A DNA stretch of 64,000 nucleotides from Gammaproteobacteria bacterium (lineage in GTDB: Bacteria > Pseudomonadota > Gammaproteobacteria > Enterobacterales > Alteromonadaceae). Below, piece after piece: positions 44,444-52,858 of this stretch; positions within the stretch are counted from its first letter, which is position 1, and each line of letters begins with the position of its first letter. The DNA lies in assembly GCA_018826295.1 (NCBI GenBank), contig JAHJZX010000028.1:29648-93647 (forward strand). The letters are read 5' to 3'. The notes under the pieces are model-generated. The model did no database searches and was not told where the DNA came from. It saw nothing but the letters and a program-made list of their open reading frames with translations. Made by a program: the position numbers and the translations under genes.

Positions 44444-45037
44444 CTACTGTGTCAGCGGTATCTTGCGGGATGGATACTGCTGAAAAATCAAGCCGACAAC
44501 TTTGGCAATAGCGGGTTTTGGTTGTTCCAGATCAGCTCGCTTTAACGTGCCTTCAGATATACCTTCCCAGATCAGTTGCTTTTTTGCAGCATCGACTACG
44601 TCGATATTTACCGTGCCATATTTGTAGCGAATAGTATCAACTTCGGAGGTGTAAAGCGGAAAGCCCAGATAGTAGCCGCGGCGGTAGTGATAATAATTGT
44701 AGTGCACACTTGCCGTTGGTGTAGAGCGCACGTCAGTGCGATCTTCAACATTAGAATTAAAATTTACCAATAAATCGGCATCAGTCTCGCTGTACTGGTA
44801 GCCCAAAGCGGTCATTTCTGCTGTTATCGCATCTTTAAAGTGCTGTGTGACTAAGGTGGCGTACGCCGGATTGTCAGTCGCCGGCTCTGGCATAAAAGCA
44901 AAGGTTTTATAGCTGCTGAAGTTAACATTAGCAGCGGCGTCGGTACGAACTTTAGGGCCAGAGGCACAACCGGCAATCAACAACACTGTTGCAGCGGTTA
45001 TCGCAACGGCAAAACGTTTAAATGAGAAACTCAACAT
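44444..45037 (-). CDS. DUF4136 lipoprotein
   Basis: The start is placed at ATG 45037, because AGGA is better spaced there than at the ATG at 45043. The product has about 197 residues, a lipobox (VLLIAGC) and the DUF4136 pattern VNFSSYKTFAFMPEPATDN, GYQYSETDADLLVNFNSNVE and DVVDAAKKQLIWEGISEGTL. These are small envelope lipoproteins of unknown function. It lies 15 bases after the HD-GYP regulator on the same strand. Confidence 0.85.
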   Translation of the reverse strand: MLSFSFKRFAVAITAATVLLIAGCASGPKVRTDAAANVNFSSYKTFAFMPEPATDNPAYATLVTQHFKDAITAEMTALGYQYSETDADLLVNFNSNVEDRTDVRSTPTASVHYNYYHYRRGYYLGFPLYTSEVDTIRYKYGTVNIDVVDAAKKQLIWEGISEGTLKRADLEQPKPAIAKVVGLIFQQYPSRKIPLTQ

Positions 45038-45052
45038 AAGCATTTCCTGTGG

Positions 45053-46570
45053 TTAATCCGGATAGGCATCGCGAATGGCGAGAAAGGCATCCAGATTGTT
45101 CAATAATATATCTGCTAAAGCCGGGTCAAAATGTTGACCGCGTTCAGTACGTATTAGTTCGATAATCTGCGCTAAGGGCCAGGCTTTTTTATAGCAACGG
45201 TCACTACCCAGGGCATCAAACACGTCGGCCAGAGCAGTAATGCGACCGGCAATATGAATATTATCAGCGCTCAACCCCTGCGGGTATCCCTTACCATTCC
45301 ATTTTTCATGATGCTGCTGGGCTATAATGGCACCCATTTGCAGGATCTCGTTAGAGGAATGTTGTAAAATCTGGTAACCCAGCTCAGCATGCTGCTGCAT
45401 AATAGCCCATTCGTCAGCGTCGTGTTTACCTGGTTTATTCAGAATATGGTCCGGTATGGCAATCTTGCCCAGATCATGCAGTGGTGACGCCAGTTTTATC
45501 ACTTCAGCATCGTACTCTGCTAAGCCCGCTTTTATTGCCAGCAGGTAGCTGTAGTTGGCTACCCGTTTAACATGACTGCCGGTTTCTTTCGAGCGCTTCT
45601 CTACTGCTTCGCCCAAAATGTACGACAATTCGCGCTGGCTCTCGCGCATCAATTCGCGCAGCCGGATGTTTTCGTAGGCAATAGCAATATTATGCGAAAA
45701 ATAACTGAGTAGTTGATGATCTGTTTGCTCTAACTTGCTGCCTTTGCTGACATAGAGAAAATTTTCATTGCCTCTGTGCGTGGTAAAATAGCCGATAAAA
45801 CAATCTTCGCCACAGTACGACGTTTTATCCTGTTGTACCTGCAGGATTTTAGCCAGTACGTCCGGCGGTAACGCGTTGTTATCTACTACATTGCTGGCAA
45901 TAACATCCAGTTGCAGGCTATCTGTTGCCGCACTGTTTATTGCTGCACAACAATAGATTTGCTCACGCTCCAGCCCGAGTAAAAACGCCACTTGTCCGAG
46001 GATCAGCGAAGCGAATTGCTTTAACGAACTGCACTGCAAAAAGCTGGTGGTACAGGCAATAATTTTTTCCAGGCCGGCTTTGTGGTGTTCAATAATGCAA
46101 ATATCGCGGTACGACCGCAGCCCGGCATAGAGCAGGGTTTTCAGCTTGATGGCGGTAACTTCGGTCTTATTTTTATAATCGTTAATATCGTAGTCACGAA
46201 TAACATGTTCTTCCGGCGCTTCGCCCGGTTGTCCGGTACGCAATACCAGACGCATTCGGCGGTTATTAAGCGTCTGACGGATGGTTTTTACTAGCTCCAG
46301 CCCGGCGTGCTGGGTTTCCATTACCACATCAATAATTGCCAGAGCGATATCCGGCTGCTGCTGAATAATGGTCACAGCCTCAGTGGCACTGTGAGCGTGC
46401 AATAGCTGTAACGGCCGTTGTTCAAAGCTGAAATTGCTCAGCACCAAAGTGGTGATCTGATGAATACTGTCATCGTCATCTACGACCAATACCAGCCAGG
46501 GTGAAGCCGCTAAAGCAGGCTCTTCGGCTGTGCTGGTTTCTTCGGTGAATAAAAAATCGTTTTGGCTCAT
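45053..46570 (-). CDS. Response regulator with REC, DUF3369 and HD-GYP domains
   Basis: A 505-residue cytoplasmic protein. The receiver domain (residues of about 25-155) has LVVDDDDSIHQ and phospho-acceptor Asp in LAIIDVVMETQHAG. A DUF3369 (GAF-like) region covers about residues 170-310. The HD-GYP phosphodiesterase has HDLGKIAIPDHILNKPG, HAELGYQIL, QQHHEKWNGKGYPQGL and ITALADVFDALGSDRCY, all the expected metal ligands and the GYP motif. It should degrade c-di-GMP under control of a histidine kinase. No kinase is adjacent; the orphan propeller kinase at 1721-5098 is 40 kb away. Confidence 0.93.
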   Translation of the reverse strand: MSQNDFLFTEETSTAEEPALAASPWLVLVVDDDDSIHQITTLVLSNFSFEQRPLQLLHAHSATEAVTIIQQQPDIALAIIDVVMETQHAGLELVKTIRQTLNNRRMRLVLRTGQPGEAPEEHVIRDYDINDYKNKTEVTAIKLKTLLYAGLRSYRDICIIEHHKAGLEKIIACTTSFLQCSSLKQFASLILGQVAFLLGLEREQIYCCAAINSAATDSLQLDVIASNVVDNNALPPDVLAKILQVQQDKTSYCGEDCFIGYFTTHRGNENFLYVSKGSKLEQTDHQLLSYFSHNIAIAYENIRLRELMRESQRELSYILGEAVEKRSKETGSHVKRVANYSYLLAIKAGLAEYDAEVIKLASPLHDLGKIAIPDHILNKPGKHDADEWAIMQQHAELGYQILQHSSNEILQMGAIIAQQHHEKWNGKGYPQGLSADNIHIAGRITALADVFDALGSDRCYKKAWPLAQIIELIRTERGQHFDPALADILLNNLDAFLAIRDAYPD

Positions 46571-46591
46571 TGTGCTACCTGTTTAGCCGGG

Positions 46592-46981
46592 CTATCCCTG
46601 CTGCAGTGATTCCAGTTCTATATTTATCGCATCACAGGAGATTTGGATCTCATATAAAGAATAGAGCAGGCTGATTAATAAGCTAATCAGGCTGATAACA
46701 AACAGTAATTGGCCTGCTGTTTGCCACAGCATAAACAGGCAGAACATCGCCGCGGTGCACAATACAAAGCTGAGTACGCCAAAAGCCTGCATAGTTTTAA
46801 TTAAGACAATACGTTTTCGCAGGTTGCTGATTTGCCTTTTGGCCAGGTCACGTACCTGGCCACCTTCGCGCTGATTAAGTTCACGGATAAGCTGCGCCAA
46901 TACTAAAAATCGGTTGGTATAAGCTAATAATAACAATGAGATAGCGGGAAATAGTAAGGCAGGTGTTGTCAGGTCCATCAT
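46592..46981 (-). CDS. DUF2721 membrane protein
   Basis: A 129-residue protein with helices at the N-terminus (LLFPAISLLLLAYTNRFLVL) and two closely spaced C-terminal ones (AFGVLSFVLCTAAMFCLFML and LLFVISLISLLISLLYSLYE) around a basic middle (RDLAKRQISNLRKRIVLIK). Matches DUF2721, small membrane proteins of unknown role. It lies 21 bases upstream of the HD-GYP gene on the same strand, so co-transcription is likely. Confidence 0.82.
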   Translation of the reverse strand: MMDLTTPALLFPAISLLLLAYTNRFLVLAQLIRELNQREGGQVRDLAKRQISNLRKRIVLIKTMQAFGVLSFVLCTAAMFCLFMLWQTAGQLLFVISLISLLISLLYSLYEIQISCDAINIELESLQQG

Positions 46982-47193
46982 TATTCAGTTCCTGTAATAA
47001 CAAAGTTGACGGTACTGTAGCAAAAACACTAATAGCGTTAGCTATCGTGCAAAACTCATATTACACTAAACGACAGCAATATATGCCTTGATAAGAATAA
47101 CTGTTAAGGTATCGTGGTCGGAGAGTGGTTTTGTAGACTAAGTGGCGTGCAGCTGAATATGCATAGCCGTCACAGTAGCACGAGAGCTGATTA

Positions 47194-48501
47194 ATGAATG
47201 CAGTAAAAAGCAACAATAATAAAAAAAATGAGCAGCAAGCTATTGCCGGATTAACAGATGCGGCGCAACAACAATTGGCCGCCAGTTTGGCGGGCTTTAC
47301 CGAGCAACTGCTGAAATCACAACAACAACAATTGCAGCAGTTTGCCTCTTCAGTGGTGGCTGACAGCCAGAAACAATGGCAGCAAAGGCTGATAGAACAA
47401 GAACAAGCCTACCAAAAATTGTTTAAAGACTGGCAGCAAACCAAGCAGCAACTTGATTTAGCCGTGCCCTTGGCCACGGCTGATAATCAGGAATTAGCAA
47501 ATCTGCGTCAGCAGCATAAGCAGGTTACAGATGAACTGGCAGTTGCCAGCCAGACTGTGGCTGAGCTGCAGCAAGAACGCACCACCCAACAGGCTGCTCT
47601 GGAGCAGTTAAAGCAGCAAATCGCCCAGCTGCAACAGCAGGGGAGTGACGATAGCGCAGCACAGCAGCAATTGCAGCAATCTGAACATCAATTACAACAA
47701 CTGCAGCAGCAACTGACCACTGCGCAATCTGAAGCTGAACAAGCCAAAGCGACAGTGCATGAGATGAAGCTGATAGTGCAGCAAAGTAAAACTGAGCTGA
47801 AACTGGCCACCGAACAACAACAAAAGCAGCTGCAACAAAACCATGAAATGCATGCTCAGCATCAACAGCAACTGGATGCACTGCAGCAGCAAATCGATAG
47901 CCAACAACAGCAGCTTGCTGCGGCCGAGCAACATCAGCAACTGATTGCGCAGATGCAGGCAGCAGAGAAAGAAAAACTGCAACTTATTGGCCGCTTGCAG
48001 CAAGAAATCCAAGATCGGAAAAAGGCGCAGGAGCTACAGCAGCAAAAAATTCAGCAGTTGCAGCAACAGCAATCCGAGCAGCAAGACGCCTTTGCACAAC
48101 AGCAGCAAGATGCTGAGCAGCAACTGCAACAGGCTCAGCAGCAATTAAGCGAGGCTCAGCAGCAACTAAGCGAGATTGAACAGCAAAGTGGTGGTTTAGG
48201 GTCTGAGTTAACGCGTTTGCAGGCTGACTATGTCAACCTGACAGAGCAACATCAGCAAACTCAGAGCCGCTTGCAGAAACTGGAAGCGCAACTTGAGCAT
48301 GCGCAAAACAGACAATACGCTGCCGAGCAAAAACAACAACTGGAAGCTGATAACAGCCGCGAACTGATCCGCACCTTGCGCACTGAATTGCAGACACAGC
48401 AGGAAGCACATCAGACGGAAGTGCAAACGCTGGAAGAGCGTATTATGGAATTTAAACTGAAGTTTGAGTATGCGCAAAAGCAGCTTAAAGTTACCGGGTA
48501 A
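47194..48501 (+). CDS. Gln-rich coiled-coil protein, unknown
   Basis: A 435-residue protein of which, by eye, about a third is glutamine. Nearly the whole length is predicted coiled coil with heptad-like Leu/Gln spacing (QQLQQLQQQLTTAQSEAEQA). A near-perfect 21-bp duplication encodes AQQQLSEAQQQLSEIEQQ at about 48131-48182. There is no signal peptide or membrane helix, so it should be cytoplasmic and filamentous. It is 11 bases upstream of yjaG on the same strand. Conservation of the ends but not the Gln-rich middle would be expected. Function unknown. Confidence 0.75.
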   Translation: MNAVKSNNNKKNEQQAIAGLTDAAQQQLAASLAGFTEQLLKSQQQQLQQFASSVVADSQKQWQQRLIEQEQAYQKLFKDWQQTKQQLDLAVPLATADNQELANLRQQHKQVTDELAVASQTVAELQQERTTQQAALEQLKQQIAQLQQQGSDDSAAQQQLQQSEHQLQQLQQQLTTAQSEAEQAKATVHEMKLIVQQSKTELKLATEQQQKQLQQNHEMHAQHQQQLDALQQQIDSQQQQLAAAEQHQQLIAQMQAAEKEKLQLIGRLQQEIQDRKKAQELQQQKIQQLQQQQSEQQDAFAQQQQDAEQQLQQAQQQLSEAQQQLSEIEQQSGGLGSELTRLQADYVNLTEQHQQTQSRLQKLEAQLEHAQNRQYAAEQKQQLEADNSRELIRTLRTELQTQQEAHQTEVQTLEERIMEFKLKFEYAQKQLKVTG

Positions 48502-48512
48502 GCCAGGATCAA

Positions 48513-49127
48513 ATGAAACAAAAAGCCAATAATTTTCAGGCGATGCGCGAGCTGGGCTTTTACCAGCAAGCGGCTATCGCGGCAGCCCTGCTTGAGCGCA
48601 TGTTACCTAATTACCAGTTATTTGCCGAAGTAACGCAAAGCGGCGATGCCGCTTTACCACGCCATATACTGACCTTAGTGTGGGAGTGGTTAACGGTAAA
48701 AAAAGCCAAAATTAACTTTGAAAAGCTATCAGATGAGCTGGAACTTATTACACCGGACGTCGCTAACTTTGATATTTTTGGTGTCTATCCGGCCGTGGAC
48801 TGTGCCACTGCGCTGGATATGATGCTCAGTGGTATTGCGCAGCAGGATGCCGCTGAGTTTGTTAATGTGGCAAAGATCTCGCAGGCTACCGTAGCGCGCT
48901 TAATTGAACATGACAGCATAGACGATGACATAACCACAGAAGCCGAGCTGAAAAAAATCGTCCGTGAGCATCCGTTAATGCAATACGAAATGGACTGTTT
49001 AGCTGAGCTGATTGAATTAGTGACGCCAATTAAGCAGTTTGGCCGTGACGAGCGGCAGTTATTGCAAAATTGGGTAGCGGAGCAAGGCCTGACCAATTTA
49101 GGTATGGAATTGGCTGGCAGTGACTAG
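48513..49127 (+). CDS. yjaG: YjaG family protein (DUF416)
   Basis: A 204-residue soluble protein matching DUF416/YjaG in length and pattern: LGFYQQAAIAAALLERMLPN near the start, then LTLVWEWLTVKKAKINFEKL, FDIFGVYPAVDCATALDMML, and the acidic helical end. The family is widespread in gammaproteobacteria and its role is unknown. It follows the Gln-rich gene by 11 bases and is convergent with rsmD, 16 bases away. Confidence 0.87.
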   Translation: MKQKANNFQAMRELGFYQQAAIAAALLERMLPNYQLFAEVTQSGDAALPRHILTLVWEWLTVKKAKINFEKLSDELELITPDVANFDIFGVYPAVDCATALDMMLSGIAQQDAAEFVNVAKISQATVARLIEHDSIDDDITTEAELKKIVREHPLMQYEMDCLAELIELVTPIKQFGRDERQLLQNWVAEQGLTNLGMELAGSD

Positions 49128-49143
49128 AGCACTTAGCGCGGTA

Positions 49144-49764
49144 TTAGCCGCGCTGATACAGCCGGTAGGCCAGTTGGCCAGCGACTTTTTCTTTCACTAA
49201 ACGCCAGTTGGCTGGTAAAGCCGCCACGTCGAGCTCTTTCTCTGTTTCCAGATAAATAAGCGCCGGCGTCGCCAACCACTGCTGCTGTTCCAGTAACTGA
49301 CAGCACGGCAACGCCAGGTCTTTACGAAACGGCGGATCGATAAACACCACATCATATTGTCGTTTGGCGGCTTGTTTCAGCCAGCTCAGGCTGTCGGTAT
49401 TTATAATGTCGGCATTGCTGCAACCGAGTTTTTGCTGGTTTTGTAGCAGTTGCGTGGCGGCGGCTTTATCGCGTTCCAGTAAGGTGCAATGCTTAGCATG
49501 GCGCGACAAGGCTTCAAAGCCCAGACTGCCACTGCCGGCAAAACAATCCAGCACTGTAGCGCCGTCAATATCCAGCATTAGCCAGTTAAATAAGGTTTCT
49601 TTTACCCGATCTGTCGTCGGGCGCAAGCCTTCAGCATTTAGTACTGCCAATTTACGCCCACGCCAGCTACCACTAATAATGCGTACTTCTCCCGGCGCGC
49701 CGGCAACTGCCGCCGGTTTATTACGGCCGGTTGGCCGTTTTGCGCTGCTTTTTGCTTGTTTCAT
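49144..49764 (-). CDS. rsmD: 16S rRNA (guanine(966)-N(2))-methyltransferase RsmD
   Basis: A 206-residue SAM-dependent methyltransferase. VRIISGSWRGRKLAVLNAEG and LRPTTDRVKETLFNWL are the RsmD signature, the SAM site is VLDCFAGSGSLGFEALSR, and the catalytic motif is VFIDPPF. It methylates G966 of 16S rRNA. Divergent from ftsY with 82 bases between, the usual gammaproteobacterial order. Confidence 0.95.
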   Translation of the reverse strand: MKQAKSSAKRPTGRNKPAAVAGAPGEVRIISGSWRGRKLAVLNAEGLRPTTDRVKETLFNWLMLDIDGATVLDCFAGSGSLGFEALSRHAKHCTLLERDKAAATQLLQNQQKLGCSNADIINTDSLSWLKQAAKRQYDVVFIDPPFRKDLALPCCQLLEQQQWLATPALIYLETEKELDVAALPANWRLVKEKVAGQLAYRLYQRG

Positions 49765-49846
49765 CTAATCCGTTTTGCCTTTAACACAAAGGTGTTAGTA
49801 TAACCGCCAAGTTTACCTTAGTTTTTATCAGCATACACTTGGGCTT

Positions 49847-51064
49847 ATGAGCAAAAAAAATAAACTGTTTTCCTGGCTTGGCCTTGGCAAAGCGCAACAA
49901 CCTCAGGCTGAGGCTTCTGACGATACAGCAAGTAACGTTTCACAACCCGCTATAGCAGAGCCTGTTGCTGCTGAATCCACTGACTCCGTAGCAACCACGT
50001 CAACGACAGAACCTATTGTTGTCGATGCTGATATTGCGCCGGTTAGTCCGGCCGTGGCGCCGCTCAGTTCTGCTGCAGCGCAGCCGGAGGCTGCTCAGGT
50101 ATCTGCGCCTGCTGTCACGACCAGTGCAGCGCCGGTGCAAAAAACCGGTTTTTTTGCCCGTTTAAAGCAAGGCCTGGCAAAAACCAGTCAAAACCTGGGC
50201 TCGGGCCTGGCCAGTTTATTCAGTGGCCGTAAAATTGATGAAGAGCTGTACGAAGAGCTGGAAACACAACTGCTATTAGCCGATGTTGGCGTGGAAACCA
50301 CGCAGAAACTGATCCGTCAGCTGGAGCAGCATGCCGACAGAAAGTCATTAAAAGACTCGAGCTTGTTATTTGATAAATTGCAGCAGGATATGGCGGTATT
50401 GCTACAAGACGTTGAACAACCGCTGCAACCGGTTAACCCGCAAGGGCCTTTTGTTATTTTAATGGTTGGCGTAAATGGTGTCGGCAAAACCACTACTATC
50501 GGCAAAATGGCGCAGCAATTTAAACAGCAGGGAAAAACCGTCATGCTGGCAGCGGGTGATACGTTTCGTGCTGCAGCAGTAGAGCAATTACAAGTGTGGG
50601 GTGAGCGCAATAACATTGCCGTGGTGGCCCAGCACACAGGTGCTGACAGTGCTTCGGTAATTTTTGATGCTTATCAGGCCGCTAAAGCCCGCAAGGTAGA
50701 TGTGCTGATTGCCGATACCGCCGGGCGCTTGCAAAACAAAGCTCATTTAATGGAAGAGCTGAAAAAAATAGTTCGGGTACTGCAAAAAATAGACGTTAAC
50801 GCACCACATGAAGTGATGCTGACACTGGATGCCGGCACTGGCCAGAACGCCTTAAGCCAGGCCAAGGTGTTTAACGAAGCCGTTCAGCTGACCGGTATCA
50901 GCTTAACCAAGCTGGACGGTACGGCAAAAGGCGGCGTTATTTTTGCTATTGCCGATCAGTTTAAAGTGCCACTGCGCTATATCGGTGTTGGTGAAGGGAT
51001 TGACGACTTGCGTGTGTTTAACAGTCAGGACTTTATTCGCGCGCTGTTTAACCGGGAAAGTTAA
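49847..51064 (+). CDS. ftsY: Signal recognition particle receptor FtsY
   Basis: A 405-residue protein: an N-terminal acidic, Ala/Pro-rich region of about 105 residues (membrane targeting), then the NG GTPase domain with G1 GVNGVGKTTTIGK, DTFRAAAVEQL, DTAGRLQNK and TKLDGTAKGG. It docks the SRP-ribosome complex at the inner membrane for co-translational insertion. It is the first gene of ftsY-ftsE-ftsX, with 2 bases separating it from ftsE. Confidence 0.96.
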   Translation: MSKKNKLFSWLGLGKAQQPQAEASDDTASNVSQPAIAEPVAAESTDSVATTSTTEPIVVDADIAPVSPAVAPLSSAAAQPEAAQVSAPAVTTSAAPVQKTGFFARLKQGLAKTSQNLGSGLASLFSGRKIDEELYEELETQLLLADVGVETTQKLIRQLEQHADRKSLKDSSLLFDKLQQDMAVLLQDVEQPLQPVNPQGPFVILMVGVNGVGKTTTIGKMAQQFKQQGKTVMLAAGDTFRAAAVEQLQVWGERNNIAVVAQHTGADSASVIFDAYQAAKARKVDVLIADTAGRLQNKAHLMEELKKIVRVLQKIDVNAPHEVMLTLDAGTGQNALSQAKVFNEAVQLTGISLTKLDGTAKGGVIFAIADQFKVPLRYIGVGEGIDDLRVFNSQDFIRALFNRES

Positions 51065-51066
51065 CC

Positions 51067-51753
51067 ATGCTGGAGTTTGATCAAGTCAGTAAAAGTTATG
51101 CTGGCGGTTTTGTTGCGCTGGACCGGGTGAGTTTTAAACTGGAAAAAGGCGAAATGGCCTTTTTAACCGGCCACTCGGGGGCTGGTAAAAGTACGCTGTT
51201 AAAACTGATCAGCCTGATAGAGCGCCCCAGTGTCAGTCGGGTGCTGATAAACGATGTCGATTTAAGCCGGATCCGTCGCAAGCATATTCCTTTTGTGCGT
51301 CGTGATATTGGCATTATCTTTCAAAACCACCGCTTGCTGATGAATCATACCGTGTTCGACAATGTGGCTCTGCCGCTGGTGATAGAAGGCTTCAGTGGCA
51401 AAGACATGGTAAAGCGGGTACATGCGGCGCTGGATAAAGTGGGGCTATTGGATAAAGCCCGCTGTCTGCCACAAACTTTATCTGGCGGAGAGCAGCAACG
51501 GGTGGGCATTGCCCGGGCCGTTGTGAATAAGCCACCATTGTTATTGGCTGATGAGCCCACCGGTAATCTGGATCCGGATTTATCCAAAGATATTATGCGG
51601 GTTTTTGAAGCCTTTAATCAGGTGGGCGTGTCAGTGCTGGTGGCAACGCACGATCTTGGTCTGGTCGCGAGGATGAAATATCGCACCCTGACTTTAAAAC
51701 AAGGCAAAATGATTAATGACGGCCTGTTGCAGTATCAGGAGGACCCGTTATGA
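51067..51753 (+). CDS. ftsE: Cell division ATP-binding protein FtsE
   Basis: A 228-residue ABC ATPase with Walker [10 protein letters not shown], signature [16 protein letters not shown] and Walker [13 protein letters not shown]-loop in IFQNHRLL. With FtsX it forms a complex at the division ring that activates periplasmic amidases through EnvC-type factors. Its stop overlaps the ftsX start by four bases (ATGA). Confidence 0.96.
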   Translation: MLEFDQVSKSYAGGFVALDRVSFKLEKGEMAFLTGHSGAGKSTLLKLISLIERPSVSRVLINDVDLSRIRRKHIPFVRRDIGIIFQNHRLLMNHTVFDNVALPLVIEGFSGKDMVKRVHAALDKVGLLDKARCLPQTLSGGEQQRVGIARAVVNKPPLLLADEPTGNLDPDLSKDIMRVFEAFNQVGVSVLVATHDLGLVARMKYRTLTLKQGKMINDGLLQYQEDPL

Positions 51754-52733
51754 GCATTTTGTTCTCTGGCCGTGCTGCCAGTGGCGCTGCGACGCATAAA
51801 ATCGGCTTTGTTCGCCATTTTGTCATGTTTTGGGTTAATCACCTGCGCCAGGCGTTGGCCAGTTTGGGCGAGCTGTGGCGCACGCCGTCGGCGTCGTTAC
51901 TGACAATAGGTGTGCTGGGCGTAAGCCTGACCTTGCCGGTGACACTGCATTTGCTGGTAAAAAACATGCAGCAAATCAGCGATAGCTTTACCCAGGCGGC
52001 CGAGATCAGTTTGTTTATTAAACAGGACAGCAGCCAAACCCAGATCGACAGCTTAAAAACCATATTACAAGCTGATGCCGCTATCGCCAGAGTAACCCAT
52101 ATTAGTAAACAACAGGCACTGGCTGAATTTGCTGCGGTGTCCGGCTTTGGCCCGGCATTAGACTACCTTACTGAGAATCCGTTGCCGGATGTGCTGCTGG
52201 TACTGCCGAAAAATACCCAGGCCGAGGCAGCCCGCGCGCTGCTAAACCGGTTAAACAAAGAACGTATTGTTGAATACGGCAAGTTGGATATCGACTGGTT
52301 AACCCGGCTTGACGCCATCGTTAGCCTGTTGCAGCAGGCTGTGGCTGTTATCGCCTTGCTTCTGCTAGGCGCTGTGGTGCTGATTATCGGCAACACCATT
52401 CGTTTGTCGATTATGAATAAAAAAGATGAAATTGAAGTGATGAAACTGGTCGGTGCTACCGATGCCTTTATTCAACGCCCGTTCTTATACAGTGGTGTCT
52501 GGTATGGTGTCTTTGGTGGTTTGCTGGCCTATTTAATTGTTGAAACCATGCTGGTATGGCTGCAAGGCGCCATCCTTAGTGTTACTGCACTCTATGGTAG
52601 TGAATTTCGTTTAATGTCATTAAGCGTGGCAGAATTTTTTGCTTTGATGCTGCTGGCAGTATTGCTGGGGCTGGCGGGTTCATATCTGTCGGTGCGCCGA
52701 CATATCAGTGCTATAGAGCCAACAGGCCCTTAA
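51750..52733 (+). CDS. ftsX: Cell division permease FtsX
   Basis: A 327-residue membrane protein with a cytoplasmic N-terminus, a first helix (SLLTIGVLGVSLTLPVTLHL), an extracytoplasmic domain (EISLFIKQDSSQTQIDSLKT), and three further helices including AVIALLLLGAVVLIIGNTIR. Length and topology are those of FtsX. Translationally coupled to ftsE. Followed after 125 bases by rpoH; the gap holds a long inverted repeat and a CIRCE element. Confidence 0.95.
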   Translation: MSILFSGRAASGAATHKIGFVRHFVMFWVNHLRQALASLGELWRTPSASLLTIGVLGVSLTLPVTLHLLVKNMQQISDSFTQAAEISLFIKQDSSQTQIDSLKTILQADAAIARVTHISKQQALAEFAAVSGFGPALDYLTENPLPDVLLVLPKNTQAEAARALLNRLNKERIVEYGKLDIDWLTRLDAIVSLLQQAVAVIALLLLGAVVLIIGNTIRLSIMNKKDEIEVMKLVGATDAFIQRPFLYSGVWYGVFGGLLAYLIVETMLVWLQGAILSVTALYGSEFRLMSLSVAEFFALMLLAVLLGLAGSYLSVRRHISAIEPTGP

Positions 52734-52754
52734 TAACCATTAATTATTAGCACA

Positions 52755-52785
52755 CAATTTTTAGAATAAGCAGATCTAAAAATTG
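52755..52785. repeat. 11-bp perfect inverted repeat between ftsX and rpoH
   Basis: CAATTTTTAGA and TCTAAAAATTG are exact reverse complements separated by nine bases (ATAAGCAGA). The stem is AT-rich and no T-run follows, so it is not a classic terminator, though it could end ftsX transcripts weakly. It sits 12 bases upstream of the CIRCE element and may belong to the rpoH promoter region. Confidence 0.55.
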
Positions 52786-52797
52786 CTGAAACTAAAA

Positions 52798-52824
52798 TTA
52801 GCACTCTCAATCAAAGAGTGCTAA
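52798..52824 (+). promoter_or_regulatory. CIRCE element (HrcA operator) upstream of rpoH
   Basis: TTAGCACTC, then nine bases (TCAATCAAA), then GAGTGCTAA: an exact match to the CIRCE consensus TTAGCACTC-N9-GAGTGCTAA. The right end is 34 bases before the rpoH ATG. CIRCE is bound by the heat-shock repressor HrcA, classically upstream of groESL and dnaK operons. Here it would place the sigma-32 gene under HrcA. The hrcA gene is not in the window. Confidence 0.9.
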
Positions 52825-52858
52825 TATCGATGCACTTAGTTAAGGACAGGACACAGAA

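Noticed and set aside
47525..48012. Hydrophobic open frames antisense to the Gln-rich gene
   Set aside because: CAG/CAA repeats read in reverse give Leu/Cys-rich frames; an artefact of the repeat composition.
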